From NCBI RefSeq assembly GCF_000375425.1, contig NZ_AQXG01000002.1, forward strand, positions 1 through 64,000: 64,000 nt of DNA. The letters run 5' to 3'. Under the pieces are notes generated by a model. The model ran no database searches, was not told the origin of the DNA, and saw nothing but the letters and a program-made list of their open reading frames with translations. Made by a program: the position numbers and the translations under genes. This document shows positions 14,994 through 24,575 of this stretch, in pieces. How positions within the stretch are numbered: the stretch's first letter is position 1; each line of letters starts with the position of its first letter. Source of the stretch: Gracilimonas tropica DSM 19535. Lineage in GTDB: Bacteria; Bacteroidota; Rhodothermia; Balneolales; Balneolaceae.

Positions 14994-16430
14994 ATGAGTG
15001 AACCTTCTTTTGCCCGAAAAGTGGCATCCTCGGTTTTATATAGCGGAGTAAGTTCCGTAGCCGCGAGACTGCTGAATGCCGGGGCCTTGTTTTATACGCT
15101 CAAGATCATATCTGAATCCGAATTTGGGATCGCAGCTCTTGCCATTGCATTCTTCAATACAGCAAAAGCCTTGACCGAACTGGGCCTTGGGGCCGCCATC
15201 ATACAAGAGAAGAAAATCGGGCGTATTCAAATTGATTCTCTGTTTTGGGTCAGTTTCATGATCTCCGTCACGGTTTATATAGTGCTGTATGCCGGAGCTC
15301 CTTTTGTTGCTGATTTTTATGATACGGAGGTACTCTCTCCTATGATCCGTGTGTATATGATCGGTATTGTAGCATTCAGTTTTTACATGATCTCAAGCAA
15401 GCTATTGACCCGGGAACTGGCCTTCAAGGAAATCGCGATCATTGATAATGTCTCTCTAGCTGCATCAGCAGGTTTGATGATCTACCTCGCTTATACCGGC
15501 TGGGGTGCCTGGGCTATTGTACTGGCTGAACTTGCACATAAATTGGGACAAATGATCCTGAGCATGTTCTTTAAACCTTACTTCCCACGTTTTCAGTTTA
15601 GTTACCAAAAAGTAAAACATTTGCTCAGTTTTGGACTTTATACCGCCGGATCCAATACCTTTCAAAAACTGTATATCAATGCGGATTACCTGGTCATCGG
15701 TAAGTTCTTTTCCCTTGAATTGGTAGGCATCTATTCGTTCGCTTACCGTCTGGTTTTCGATACCGTTCAGGAACTTTCCAGTGTCATCAACCGGGTAGCT
15801 TATCCTGCATTTTCAAAACTTCAGGATCAGGCTGAACGGCTTCGAAATTACTTTTTCACCATGAGTAAAGCCAGTATGTTGTTGGTGGGAACCGTTATGA
15901 TCATCGTGGGTACCTACATTGACTGGTTTTTACCGCTGGTCGGCTACGAAAAATGGCTGGATGCTGTTCCCTACATGCGGATATTTGTGATCGTGGGAAT
16001 CGTTCAATGCCTTATCACCCTTCTTCCCAAACTCATCAACGCAAAGGGAGAAGCACGTTTTGTGTTCTATTTTGCCCTGGCAAATGCCATTTTACTGCCT
16101 GCTGGCTTTCTCATCGCCTCTCAGATCAGCATGATGGCTGTAGCAATGGTTTGGCTAACCTTATACCCCGTAATCTCTATGGTCATCTTCTATTTTGGGG
16201 CAAAAGTGACCGAGACAAATCCCTGGTATTTTGGGTTTAAAAGCTTTTCAGCCCTGTATGTTTTGGTGCCGCTTACCGGGGTAGCCATTTTGTTCAGATA
16301 TGGAGCCAATTACTTTTTTGGGGAAGCTACTATTCCGGGTATCACCCTTGCTTCAGTACTTCTTCTTGCCTTGGCAGCAACGGTGATCTGGCTCACAGAA
16401 CGTAAAACCATCAAAGCTTTGCGGGGATGA
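14994..16430 (+). CDS. Polysaccharide flippase (MOP superfamily, Wzx-like)
   Basis: A 478-residue protein with about 12-14 membrane helices, in the pattern of O-antigen/polysaccharide flippases that move lipid-linked oligosaccharides across the inner membrane. The N-terminus (SSVLYSGVSSVAARLLN) and the acidic-poor helices fit the MATE-like MOP fold. The frame is open from 14922, but the first 24 codons overlap a promoter-like box and look non-coding, so the start is the ATG at 14994. It stands back to back with the inositol operon and ends one base before the sulfotransferase gene on the other strand. A second flippase lies at 19932-21416. Confidence 0.85.
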   Translation: MSEPSFARKVASSVLYSGVSSVAARLLNAGALFYTLKIISESEFGIAALAIAFFNTAKALTELGLGAAIIQEKKIGRIQIDSLFWVSFMISVTVYIVLYAGAPFVADFYDTEVLSPMIRVYMIGIVAFSFYMISSKLLTRELAFKEIAIIDNVSLAASAGLMIYLAYTGWGAWAIVLAELAHKLGQMILSMFFKPYFPRFQFSYQKVKHLLSFGLYTAGSNTFQKLYINADYLVIGKFFSLELVGIYSFAYRLVFDTVQELSSVINRVAYPAFSKLQDQAERLRNYFFTMSKASMLLVGTVMIIVGTYIDWFLPLVGYEKWLDAVPYMRIFVIVGIVQCLITLLPKLINAKGEARFVFYFALANAILLPAGFLIASQISMMAVAMVWLTLYPVISMVIFYFGAKVTETNPWYFGFKSFSALYVLVPLTGVAILFRYGANYFFGEATIPGITLASVLLLALAATVIWLTERKTIKALRG

Positions 16431-17444
16431 TCAGCCATTATACGCTTTTACAAAATCCTGAGGCTCATGATATCCCTCATCTCTGGAATTTGTGACCGTT
16501 GACCAAAGAGAACGCATCATATCGACGCCGGCAAAAAACCACTTTTTAAGAAAAGGTAAAGGTTCAGTGGATTGTTCATAGCCCATCTTTGTCAGAAAAT
16601 GGCCTGCCCGGTTTTCAATCAAGGCTACCTGCCAGTTTTCAAGTCCTTCCCGCCATTCTTTATTCTTGTCTTTTTGAAGAGGCTTCAACGTTCCCTTTTT
16701 CCATTCTGTTTCCCCTTTTGCAAAGCCTTTCTCATCCCGTTTGTAATATTCAAGCATCTGAGGTTCATACGCTATATCCAATAGCTCTGAGACCTCTCTG
16801 AGCTTCTCCTCAGTGTTTTGGATCAGCTCCCAATACCTCATCATCATATATGAATCGCGAGGCAGGCTCTCTGCCCTTTCAAAGTGAATGTTGACGTATC
16901 GCTTCCATCGTCCTGTGGTTACAAGCACCGAGGGCGAACCAAAATAGGCCTTGATCTCAGAATAGGAAGCCGCCCGGGGATCACGAAACATGGAAATGAT
17001 GCGAGCCTTCGGAAAAGCATCCATGATTTCATCAATATGCAAGATATGCAACGGGGTTTTCTCCCCTAAAATCTCCTTACCCCGTTCTTTGCGATACATC
17101 GTTAAATGCAGGATGTACAGCTGAATGGGAGACCAAAGCTTAAGATTTTCTGCATGCTGCAGTACTTCTTGTTTATCAAGGCCAAGATCCCGCATGCGTG
17201 TTTTGTGGGCATACCAAAAATCTATCAAACCTCTGCAAAACTGCTCTTTGTCCTGAGCTCTTTCAAAAGCTTGATCTACCACCGCTTTTGAATGAAAATA
17301 ATGCGTTTCCGGGGGAACAACGACTTTACTGTGACTACTGAGCATACTTTGAAAGAGCGTAGAACCTGAGCGACTCGTACCCACAATAAAGAATATATGA
17401 TCCTTCGTTTGCTGGAGGTCGTTATGGGTAATGTCGATCTTCAA
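16431..17444 (-). CDS. Sulfotransferase family protein
   Basis: A 337-residue protein with the PAPS-binding 5'-phosphosulfate loop FIVGTSRSGSTLFQSML at residues 19-35 and the 3'-phosphate-binding region SMFRDPRAASYSE near residues 150-162. These are the two hallmarks of PAPS-dependent sulfotransferases; the acceptor is not predictable. The surrounding glycosyltransferase, flippases and phosphotransferase suggest a cell-surface glycan or glycolipid. It follows the gene at 17469 with a 24-base gap, probably in one operon. Its stop codon is adjacent to that of the converging flippase. Confidence 0.84.
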   Translation of the reverse strand: MKIDITHNDLQQTKDHIFFIVGTSRSGSTLFQSMLSSHSKVVVPPETHYFHSKAVVDQAFERAQDKEQFCRGLIDFWYAHKTRMRDLGLDKQEVLQHAENLKLWSPIQLYILHLTMYRKERGKEILGEKTPLHILHIDEIMDAFPKARIISMFRDPRAASYSEIKAYFGSPSVLVTTGRWKRYVNIHFERAESLPRDSYMMMRYWELIQNTEEKLREVSELLDIAYEPQMLEYYKRDEKGFAKGETEWKKGTLKPLQKDKNKEWREGLENWQVALIENRAGHFLTKMGYEQSTEPLPFLKKWFFAGVDMMRSLWSTVTNSRDEGYHEPQDFVKAYNG

Positions 17445-17468
17445 AATATCCTTTCGTATATGTATGTA

Positions 17469-18644
17469 TTACAGTTTCTGGTTTACCAGCTCGTTGATGC
17501 TATTCCAAATGCGGTCGCAATTTTTACCATCCGCACCCAACATATATTCATCTAAAAACTGTTGTGCTTGCTCCTTGCAGCAATCCGGATCTTCCAAAGC
17601 CCGGTCTACCTGATTGATAAGGGCATCAAAATTCTTAGCCATCATGCCTCCATGTTCTTCAGGTGGCAATTTCCAGATGTATTTCACAGAATCGATGGTG
17701 GTTTTAAGGGTGCCGATCGCGGTTTGCTTTCTCCAAAGAAAATCTTCGTCTTCATTTTTGACCGGGTAAACATGGATGGTTGGGCGGCCGGTTGCATAAT
17801 ATAAATTCGCGATACTGCTGTAGTTGGTGATCAGCGCATCCGAAACCATCATATCCAGCAAATTATCCGGATTTTTATCCTTGAATTTCAACATGGTATT
17901 GGGATGTCTTTCCGCCAATTCTTCGGTAAAACGGATATACTTTTTGTCGAACCGGAATGAATCGTGAAGCCGAAGAATAACATTTGCATCATGTTTATCT
18001 ATGCGCTGAAGTAATTTTTCAAAAATATCGGCATCACTTCCCCAATGTGAAAATACTTCACCGTAGTGCCATGTTGGGGCAATCAAAACGGTTTTCTTAT
18101 TCACCACATCAAACGGATAATAAGGCTGCATGTCTTCTTTGGGAAGAGGATTACGGAGCAGGTCGTGCGAAGCAGCTCCCAAAACCCGGCAGTTATCGGG
18201 ATGAAAGCCACTTACTTCGGTGCGATGTTTAAAATCCCATGGCCCAAAGCACTGCCATCTGAAAAAATCATTTGGCTGCATAGCGGTACCCCACGCAGCC
18301 GTAATGGATTTATGCAACCAACTGAATTCCTTGATGTCGTTAGGCCCTTTCCAGCCGAATCCGTGCCACAGCATCATTCCATAAGGCGAAGGAGCTCTCA
18401 GCGGAACCTTGTTATCCATGATCGTGATATCCGGTTTGAACCCACTTGGTTTAAAGAAATAGTTCCTGATCGTCTTCTTTATAAGTTCTGCTTTAAGAGG
18501 AAAAAGATGTGCAACACCTTCATTCTGAAATTGCCCGGGATCTGATAAAAGTACTTTTGCAGTCACATTCGGCTTTTTATTTAGATATAAAGCAAAGGCA
18601 AGTAAGTCTGCCCCAAATGTTGATGCATAGAATAAGACCTTCAT
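17469..18644 (-). CDS. CDP-glycerol/ribitol glycerophosphotransferase-like enzyme
   Basis: A 391-residue GT-B type protein. The C-terminal half carries LIAPTWHYGE (about residue 192), FKDKNPDNLLDMMVSDALITNYSS (about 255-278) and ATGRPTIHV, matching the PTW and SDxxxTDYSS regions of the TagB/TagF (CDP-glycerol glycerophosphotransferase) family. These enzymes transfer polyol phosphates from CDP-alcohols to glycan acceptors. CDP-inositol made by the neighbouring operon is an attractive but unproven donor. It is transcribed away from the plus-strand glycosyltransferase at 18799. Confidence 0.78.
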   Translation of the reverse strand: MKVLFYASTFGADLLAFALYLNKKPNVTAKVLLSDPGQFQNEGVAHLFPLKAELIKKTIRNYFFKPSGFKPDITIMDNKVPLRAPSPYGMMLWHGFGWKGPNDIKEFSWLHKSITAAWGTAMQPNDFFRWQCFGPWDFKHRTEVSGFHPDNCRVLGAASHDLLRNPLPKEDMQPYYPFDVVNKKTVLIAPTWHYGEVFSHWGSDADIFEKLLQRIDKHDANVILRLHDSFRFDKKYIRFTEELAERHPNTMLKFKDKNPDNLLDMMVSDALITNYSSIANLYYATGRPTIHVYPVKNEDEDFLWRKQTAIGTLKTTIDSVKYIWKLPPEEHGGMMAKNFDALINQVDRALEDPDCCKEQAQQFLDEYMLGADGKNCDRIWNSINELVNQKL

Positions 18645-18798
18645 TATGTGCTGAACCGAATGTAGTAGTTGATGTGCATTTTATCGGTGCCGAAAATACG
18701 CCATTTCAGGTACAAAGTATAATTTTCTGTTCTTGATGCGATCGGGTATTTTTTTTCTATATTCTACCCTCCATTTAAATTCAATAAAACTGTGAAGA

Positions 18799-19929
18799 AT
18801 GCCCCAACGGCGCAAAATTGCTTTATTTTCTACATCTTTTCTCCCCTATTCACAGACCTTTATTTATGATGAGATAAAGGCGCACTCCGATCACTATCAC
18901 ATAGAAGTGTTTTGCAAAGACCGAAGGAACGAAGACCTGTTTCCTTATGCCCATTTTCACAAACCTCCGAGAAGCTTTGAGTTTCTGTATGAGAACCTGG
19001 CATACTGGCCAGCTTTTGACAGAACCCTTAAGAAAGGTAATTTCGATTTGGTGCATGCTCATTTTGGTACCGGGGCTGTTTACGCGTTGCCTTACGTAAG
19101 AAAATACAATCTCCCTTTTGTGGTCACCTTTCACGGTTATGACGTATCTGACCTTTTAGGCATCAAGAAATACCATTACACCCGCTGGAGGTATAACCTG
19201 AAAGCCTCCAGGATCTTCGAACATGCGGACTTACTTTTAGCCGCCAGCGAAGATCTGAGAGCTCTTTTGATTGAGTTGGGTGCCGACAAAGAAAAGATTC
19301 AAATGTATCGGCTGGGCGTCGATCTGGATCGATTTTCTTATTCGGAATGCCGGCAACATGATGAACCGGTGAAATTTGTAATGGTGGGTCGATTCACCGA
19401 AAAAAAAGGACACGTGTACGCACTTAAGGCACTGCGCCAGGTTTTGGATCAGGGATATAATGCCTCCCTCTCTTTTATAGGTTCCGGGAGTTTGGAAGCT
19501 AAACTTCGGGATTTTACGACGCGCAAAAACCTTGATGATCATGTTTTCTTCAAAGGAATATTATCTCCTGAAGAAGTTGCCCAAGAGTTAAAGAAGTCGG
19601 ATGTATCGCTTGCCCCCAGTATTGTTCCTGCCAACTATGACCGCGAAAGTGGTTTGATTGTTGTTAAAGAAGCCTCCGCAACCGGATTACCGGTTATTGG
19701 CACCTGGCACGGCGGTATCCATGAGATCATTGACGATCACAAAACCGGCTTTTTGGTACCTGAGAGGAATGTCCCGGCATTGGTTGACCGCATGATCCGG
19801 CTTATAAAAGATCCATCTTTAAGAACTAACCTCGGTAAGCTTGGTCGAATTAAGATGGAGCAGGAATATGATCTCCATAAACAGGTAAAAACCCTGGAAT
19901 CTCTTTACGAAAGCATTTTGGATAGATAG
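18799..19929 (+). CDS. GT4-family glycosyltransferase
   Basis: A 376-residue GT-B glycosyltransferase. The N-terminal half has FDLVHAHFGTGA and FVVTFHGYDVSD (residues 80-120); the C-terminal half has KFVMVGRFTEKKGHVYAL (about 193) and the donor-binding ESGLIVVKEASATGLPVIGT (about 280-300) with the two Glu of the EX7E motif. It probably adds a sugar from a nucleotide donor to the surface glycan exported by the adjacent flippase. Its stop is 2 bases before the next ATG, so the two are co-transcribed. Confidence 0.87.
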   Translation: MPQRRKIALFSTSFLPYSQTFIYDEIKAHSDHYHIEVFCKDRRNEDLFPYAHFHKPPRSFEFLYENLAYWPAFDRTLKKGNFDLVHAHFGTGAVYALPYVRKYNLPFVVTFHGYDVSDLLGIKKYHYTRWRYNLKASRIFEHADLLLAASEDLRALLIELGADKEKIQMYRLGVDLDRFSYSECRQHDEPVKFVMVGRFTEKKGHVYALKALRQVLDQGYNASLSFIGSGSLEAKLRDFTTRKNLDDHVFFKGILSPEEVAQELKKSDVSLAPSIVPANYDRESGLIVVKEASATGLPVIGTWHGGIHEIIDDHKTGFLVPERNVPALVDRMIRLIKDPSLRTNLGKLGRIKMEQEYDLHKQVKTLESLYESILDR

Positions 19930-19931
19930 CA

Positions 19932-21416
19932 ATGAGTATCGATTCCGCACTAAAAAAAGGGGCTTTTGTAAATTCCATTGGAGTGATCGGAAAGGCCTCC
20001 ATCCCGGCTTTTTTGATTGTCATAAACCGGTTTTACGGACCGGATGTATTTGGCATTTACATTACAGCATCCATTACCATCGAAATAATCCTGGCTTTTC
20101 TTACGGCCGGTTTTAGAGATGGCGCACTGATCTTTGTAGCTCGCTTTTCGGATGATGAAAAGGATCATCACCATTTATATAGTTCGTTAAGTAATGCCTT
20201 TGCCTGGAGCATGAGTGTGGCCGTGTTGATCCTTTTTTTAGGATCTGCATTTGGACAGGAATTCCTGGAACTGATCTATCAGGAGGATTTCAATAAAGGG
20301 CTGAGTGTGATCTTTCAGTTTATGCTGCTGGCACTGCCCCTGATGGCATTTGAACGTATCGTTCTTGCTGCCACACAGGGACTTAAGATCATGAAATACG
20401 ATGCCTTTAGTAATGGATGGCTTCGTCCCCTTTCCCTGCTGACCTTTTCCGTCTTGTTTTGGTTTATTGAACCTAACTTAACCGGAATCGCTCTTGCTTA
20501 TCTTTCTGCGCAGATAGTGCTCTTTCTGGTTTCAGTTTGGATCTACAACCGGGAATTAAGCTGGTCAAAACTCTTTTACGCATTCAAAACCTTTAAAACA
20601 GACAGACAGCTATTGGATTTTGCGCTCCCCCAAAACGTAAATATGACCCTGACCCGATTTATAACCGGCATTGATGTATTGATGTTACCGGCTTTTGGGT
20701 TTAGTCCCGCGATCGTTGGTTTTTATGGAGCCGGAGCCATGATCGTCCGCGAGGTAAAGGCCATAAAAACGGTCTTTTCCACGGCATTTGCCCCTTATAT
20801 TGTACGCTACCATAAAGATGGGAGATCCGAAGAGTTATCGCTTAATTTCTCAAAGACGGCAGGCTGGGTAGCCTCCCTTACCATCCCCACACTTTTACTG
20901 ATCGCGATCTTCAAAGAAGACCTGCTCTCTCTTATTCATCCCGAATTTGGAGGAGCTTCCACTTTCATGTATTTCTTACTCCCCATTCCCTATATCTATT
21001 GCTCATTCAGTTTAGCAGGAAATATTGTGGCCATGACGGGACACTCTAAACTTACGCTTATGAACAGCCTGTTTGTAAGTGTGGCCAACATTCTGATGAA
21101 CCTAATTCTGATCCCTTCATTAGGCCTGATTGGAGCCGCTATTGCTTCTTCCATAGCAACTTTAGCTTTACATTCGCTGGAATTGATGGAAGCGCGATGG
21201 GTCGTTAATGCTAAATTGCACTTCCGGGAAATGTATAAACCTCACCTTGCAGGATTAGGTGCTTTTTTGATCTTTGTGTCAGGAGTCATTTTCATACCCT
21301 GGCTCACCTCAGGCATTCTGCAACAAATAGTCTTAGCTGCTGTCTCCATTTTGGTTTTTGTAAGTTTATCCGGGATAAGCTATCTGGGCAAAACCTACAA
21401 ACAACTCACTTCCTGA
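19932..21416 (+). CDS. Polysaccharide flippase (MOP superfamily), second copy
   Basis: A 494-residue protein with about 14 membrane helices and a polysaccharide-export fold like the product at 14994-16430, but clearly diverged. It begins 2 bases after the glycosyltransferase stop. Two flippases flanking sulfotransferase, phosphotransferase and GT genes mark 14994-21416 as a surface-polymer locus; no polymerase (Wzy) or initiating transferase is seen inside the window. Confidence 0.85.
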   Translation: MSIDSALKKGAFVNSIGVIGKASIPAFLIVINRFYGPDVFGIYITASITIEIILAFLTAGFRDGALIFVARFSDDEKDHHHLYSSLSNAFAWSMSVAVLILFLGSAFGQEFLELIYQEDFNKGLSVIFQFMLLALPLMAFERIVLAATQGLKIMKYDAFSNGWLRPLSLLTFSVLFWFIEPNLTGIALAYLSAQIVLFLVSVWIYNRELSWSKLFYAFKTFKTDRQLLDFALPQNVNMTLTRFITGIDVLMLPAFGFSPAIVGFYGAGAMIVREVKAIKTVFSTAFAPYIVRYHKDGRSEELSLNFSKTAGWVASLTIPTLLLIAIFKEDLLSLIHPEFGGASTFMYFLLPIPYIYCSFSLAGNIVAMTGHSKLTLMNSLFVSVANILMNLILIPSLGLIGAAIASSIATLALHSLELMEARWVVNAKLHFREMYKPHLAGLGAFLIFVSGVIFIPWLTSGILQQIVLAAVSILVFVSLSGISYLGKTYKQLTS

Positions 21417-21466
21417 AAGGTAAACAGATCACAATCTGATTATTGAGAAGTTCTGGAAATTGGCGA

Positions 21467-22057
21467 CTATGCTCTTTCCGCTCGTTTTCTCAGGCTGTTC
21501 ATGAGCGACTCAAATCCTTTTTGATTAATAATTCGCTGAAACTGACGGTTATAAGAGCCCGCGGTAGAAACATCATCAATTTCCATATCCGTGATCACCC
21601 ACTCACCATTTTTGAAATGCATTTCGTAGTTAACGGGAGTTCGTACATTCTTTAACGTAGCCAAGGTTTCAACCCGTGCCTGATCCCCTTCCACCGTGAT
21701 ATCACGATACGTGACTTCAGCCCGGTAAATATCAAGGTTGTTGAGCGACTGGTCGCGGACAATAGTAGAAAACAAGTCTACGAATTCATCCCGTTTATCG
21801 GTAGAAATAGTGTCATAAGTAGTTGCCAGCGCTTCTTTCGACATGGCCTCAAAATCTATGACTCCATTTATGATCTCTTTCATCTTATCCCGTTGTTGAT
21901 CGGTATAGCTGGTGCCTTCCGGCCCCACCAATTCCTTGATCTGCTGGTCACGTTCCAACAATAAAGATTTGATGTCTTCACTGCTTTGCTGGGCGTGAAG
22001 TGAACCCATAAAAAACATTACAAAAATAAATAAAATACCTGTAAATCGATTTTTCAT
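21467..22057 (-). CDS. mlaC: MlaC/Ttg2D-family periplasmic phospholipid-transport protein
   Basis: A 196-residue protein with a signal peptide (residues 1-22, mature start QQSSED) and the helical/beta pattern of MlaC, including a central NFDxx-like region (GVIDFEAMSKEALATTYD) and the C-terminal FQRIINQKGFESLMNSLRKR. MlaC carries phospholipids between membranes. The other Mla genes (E, F, D, A) are not nearby. It follows a TolC-family gene by 7 bases in the same operon, an unusual pairing. Confidence 0.8.
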   Translation of the reverse strand: MKNRFTGILFIFVMFFMGSLHAQQSSEDIKSLLLERDQQIKELVGPEGTSYTDQQRDKMKEIINGVIDFEAMSKEALATTYDTISTDKRDEFVDLFSTIVRDQSLNNLDIYRAEVTYRDITVEGDQARVETLATLKNVRTPVNYEMHFKNGEWVITDMEIDDVSTAGSYNRQFQRIINQKGFESLMNSLRKRAERA

Positions 22058-22064
22058 GATGTTA

Positions 22065-23450
22065 TCAATTTGTGATTAGCATATCTATTGGGATGCCGGA
22101 AGCTTTATTCAACTCTGCTAACGAAGAATTCAATTCAAATATTCGCTGCTTTAACTGAAGCTTCAGTTCTAACTCTTTTCTCATGGCATCAATAAGATCT
22201 TTTACTTCCCCCATACCAAAATCATAATCCAATTGTTCCTGTCGAAGCCATTTTTTAGACGTCACCAAAGCTTCATCCGTTTGTTTCACTTTCACATTGG
22301 CAACGGCTGCCTCTTGGTATTGATTGTTCACTTCTAAAAGCACCCCATCCTGAGCTGCTTCTTTAGCAAGTTCAGCTCTTTTCAACTCAATTTTACTACG
22401 TTCTAAGTCAGCTTTAATACTGAAGAAGTTGAGCTTCTGACGAATCGTGAAACCAAAGCCGCCGGTAAAGAGGTTGGTAGAATTTTGAATAAAGGGATTA
22501 GATTGCCTGGGGCGATTCGGGGTATTCGCAAAATTTACATATCCACCCAAAAACAAGCCGGGTAGATTTTGTCTTTTCAGAGAAGAAATATACGTTTCAG
22601 TGGCTTCTTTTCCTTTTTGGAGCGCTTTCAGTTCAGGCCGGTTATTGAAGGCTGCGTTTTGGTAAAAATCTATCGACTCGATCTCAGAAGAAATGGGATC
22701 AAGAAACTGTATAGAAGGTTCATAGATCACACCTTCCTCGTTTCTTAAAGCGTAGTTCCAGGTCTCTTTCACAAAGCGCATATTTTCGTACACTTCTGTT
22801 TTTTGGATCTCAAACTCTGATTTATAGATCTCAAACTTAAATACTTCGGATTCATCCAGTTCGGAACTGCCCTCTTCCTTCATTTTGTTGATCTGACGCT
22901 CCACCTGGTTTATCTTGTCCTGAGCCTCTTCCAACAACCGCTCGATCTCCAGTGCCAGCACATAACTGTAATAGAGATCAAAGAGCCGCAATTCAAATTC
23001 GGATTGCTTGGCATCGAAACCATATTCTGCAGCTTCGGCGGCAAGTTTAGCCGCTTCTACAGCCTTGCCAATGGCTCCCCATGTAAAAACCGGCTGGGCA
23101 ACACTGATCTGAAATCGGGTATAAATGGCCCAGTTAGACCAATCGTTTCTCAAATTAGGGTCTAAGTAATATTCATCCGGCTCTAAATTCGGGTTGTCAC
23201 TTTCCACCCCGGGCACCAATCCATGCTGACTGTCAAAGTTCAGATTGGGCAGGAATCTCTGTGCCTTAGCCTGATCAATTCTATTCTCTGCCAAAGCAAC
23301 GTTTTGGCGCTCATACTTTATTTGTCCGGAATTCTGTTTAGCCTTTTGCAGAAAGGTATTCAGGTCGATACTTAGTGTATCCTGAGCGAGAGCTGAAGTA
23401 GAACAAAAGAGGGTCAATAAAAGAAAAGACGTAAAGGTACGTACAGTCAT
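22065..23450 (-). CDS. TolC-family outer-membrane efflux protein
   Basis: A 461-residue protein with a signal peptide (residues 1-22, mature start QDTLS) and two long coiled-coil repeats, at about residues 130-225 and 335-440, the TolC/OEP pattern. It likely forms a trimeric outer-membrane channel. No RND or ABC partner is adjacent; instead mlaC follows. It may serve the RND systems elsewhere on the chromosome. Confidence 0.87.
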   Translation of the reverse strand: MTVRTFTSFLLLTLFCSTSALAQDTLSIDLNTFLQKAKQNSGQIKYERQNVALAENRIDQAKAQRFLPNLNFDSQHGLVPGVESDNPNLEPDEYYLDPNLRNDWSNWAIYTRFQISVAQPVFTWGAIGKAVEAAKLAAEAAEYGFDAKQSEFELRLFDLYYSYVLALEIERLLEEAQDKINQVERQINKMKEEGSSELDESEVFKFEIYKSEFEIQKTEVYENMRFVKETWNYALRNEEGVIYEPSIQFLDPISSEIESIDFYQNAAFNNRPELKALQKGKEATETYISSLKRQNLPGLFLGGYVNFANTPNRPRQSNPFIQNSTNLFTGGFGFTIRQKLNFFSIKADLERSKIELKRAELAKEAAQDGVLLEVNNQYQEAAVANVKVKQTDEALVTSKKWLRQEQLDYDFGMGEVKDLIDAMRKELELKLQLKQRIFELNSSLAELNKASGIPIDMLITN

Positions 23451-23507
23451 ATAGTTGGATGATTTTGAGGCATAAACGAATGCAGAAACATATTATTGAT
23501 TGTGTTC

Positions 23508-23536
23508 ATAAAACAAAAATAGCCCCAAATGGGGCT
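23508..23536 (-). terminator. Rho-independent terminator after tRNA-Ser
   Basis: On the minus strand a 6-bp stem (AGCCCC/GGGGCT, loop ATTT) is followed by ATTTTTGTTTT. It lies 10 bases past the tRNA 3' end and would close the atp operon plus tRNA transcript. The T-rich flank on the other side could also serve the opposite direction. Confidence 0.75.
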
Positions 23537-23545
23537 ATTTTATTG

Positions 23546-23632
23546 CGGAGAGCGAGGGATTCGAACCCCCGGAGACCGTGAGGCCTCAATGGTTTTCAAG
23601 ACCACCGCATTCGACCACTCTGCCAGCTCTCC
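23546..23632 (-). tRNA. tRNA-Ser (anticodon UGA)
   Basis: The minus strand reads GGAGAGCTGGCAGAGTGGTC and ends GGTTCGAATCCCTCGCTCTCCG. The acceptor stem GGAGAGC/GCTCTCC, the anticodon loop CTTGAAA (anticodon TGA) and the long variable arm typical of serine tRNAs are all visible. CCA is not encoded. It starts 19 bases after atpG on the same strand. Confidence 0.93.
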
Positions 23633-23651
23633 AGGTTTAAAATCAGTAAAA

Positions 23652-24548
23652 TTAGTTTTCGCTAAGCGCCTGAGCTCCCGATACAATTTCGGAGATCTCA
23701 GTGGTAATGGCACTTTGTCGAGCCTGGTTATATTCCAATCTCAGGTCTCGTTCCAGCTCTTTGGCGTTCTCAGTTGCACTATCCATTGCCGTCATCCGAG
23801 CGCCCTGTTCCGATGCGTTGGATTCCAGTACGGCCCGCCATAATTGCATGTTCAAATGCAGCGGTAACAACCGGTCTAAAATCGCTTCAGAATTTGGCTC
23901 GTAAAGGTAATCAATCGCTTGTTCAGATGCATCACCGGATTTAGATTTTGCGATTTTTTCCGGATCAAGTGGAAGAACTTTCTGAACGCGTCTGTTTTGG
24001 GCAATTACAGACTTGAATTCGTTAAAAGCAATATACACTTCATCAAATTCACCGGCTGTAAACTGCGCTGTGGCTTTTTCCATGATCTCCGATGTTGCAT
24101 CGTAATCAATGTTATCGAAGAATCCAGGAAAACTGTCTATCACATTATATTTTCGTTTTTTGAAATGTGCCGTCGCCTTCTTCCCGATGGTAACAACAGA
24201 AATAGCATCATTGTCCAAATACGATTCAAAAGTATTATTGAACTGATTCTCTACTTCTTTAAACAAATTGTTGTTAAAGCCGCCACATAATCCGCGATCA
24301 GAACCAACGATGATAAAGAGCAGATTTTTAGTCTCTTCAGGAGTTCTTAAAAGGGGATTTGAAACCGAACTGCTTCCCGCTAAACGTCCAGCTACTTCCT
24401 CAATTTTTGAGGCGTAGGGACGCGTTTGGTTCATGCGGTCTTGCGCTTTACGCAATTTAGCAGCCGCTACCATTTTCATGGCTTTTGTGATCTGCTGCGT
24501 ATTGTTAACAGAAGATATCCGGTTTCGTATGTCTCGAAGATTTGCCAT
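23652..24548 (-). CDS. atpG: ATP synthase F1 subunit gamma
   Basis: A 298-residue gamma subunit, the rotating central stalk of F1. The N-terminal helix (LRDIRNRISSVNNTQQITKAMKMVAAAKL) and C-terminal helix (NQARQSAITTEISEIVSGAQAL) that form the coiled coil are both intact, as is the Rossmann-like centre with GSDRGLCGGFNNNL near residue 88. It is the last protein gene of the atp operon; the tRNA follows. Confidence 0.96.
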   Translation of the reverse strand: MANLRDIRNRISSVNNTQQITKAMKMVAAAKLRKAQDRMNQTRPYASKIEEVAGRLAGSSSVSNPLLRTPEETKNLLFIIVGSDRGLCGGFNNNLFKEVENQFNNTFESYLDNDAISVVTIGKKATAHFKKRKYNVIDSFPGFFDNIDYDATSEIMEKATAQFTAGEFDEVYIAFNEFKSVIAQNRRVQKVLPLDPEKIAKSKSGDASEQAIDYLYEPNSEAILDRLLPLHLNMQLWRAVLESNASEQGARMTAMDSATENAKELERDLRLEYNQARQSAITTEISEIVSGAQALSEN

Positions 24549-24575
24549 CAGAGATAAATTATCGGTGCTTCAGAA

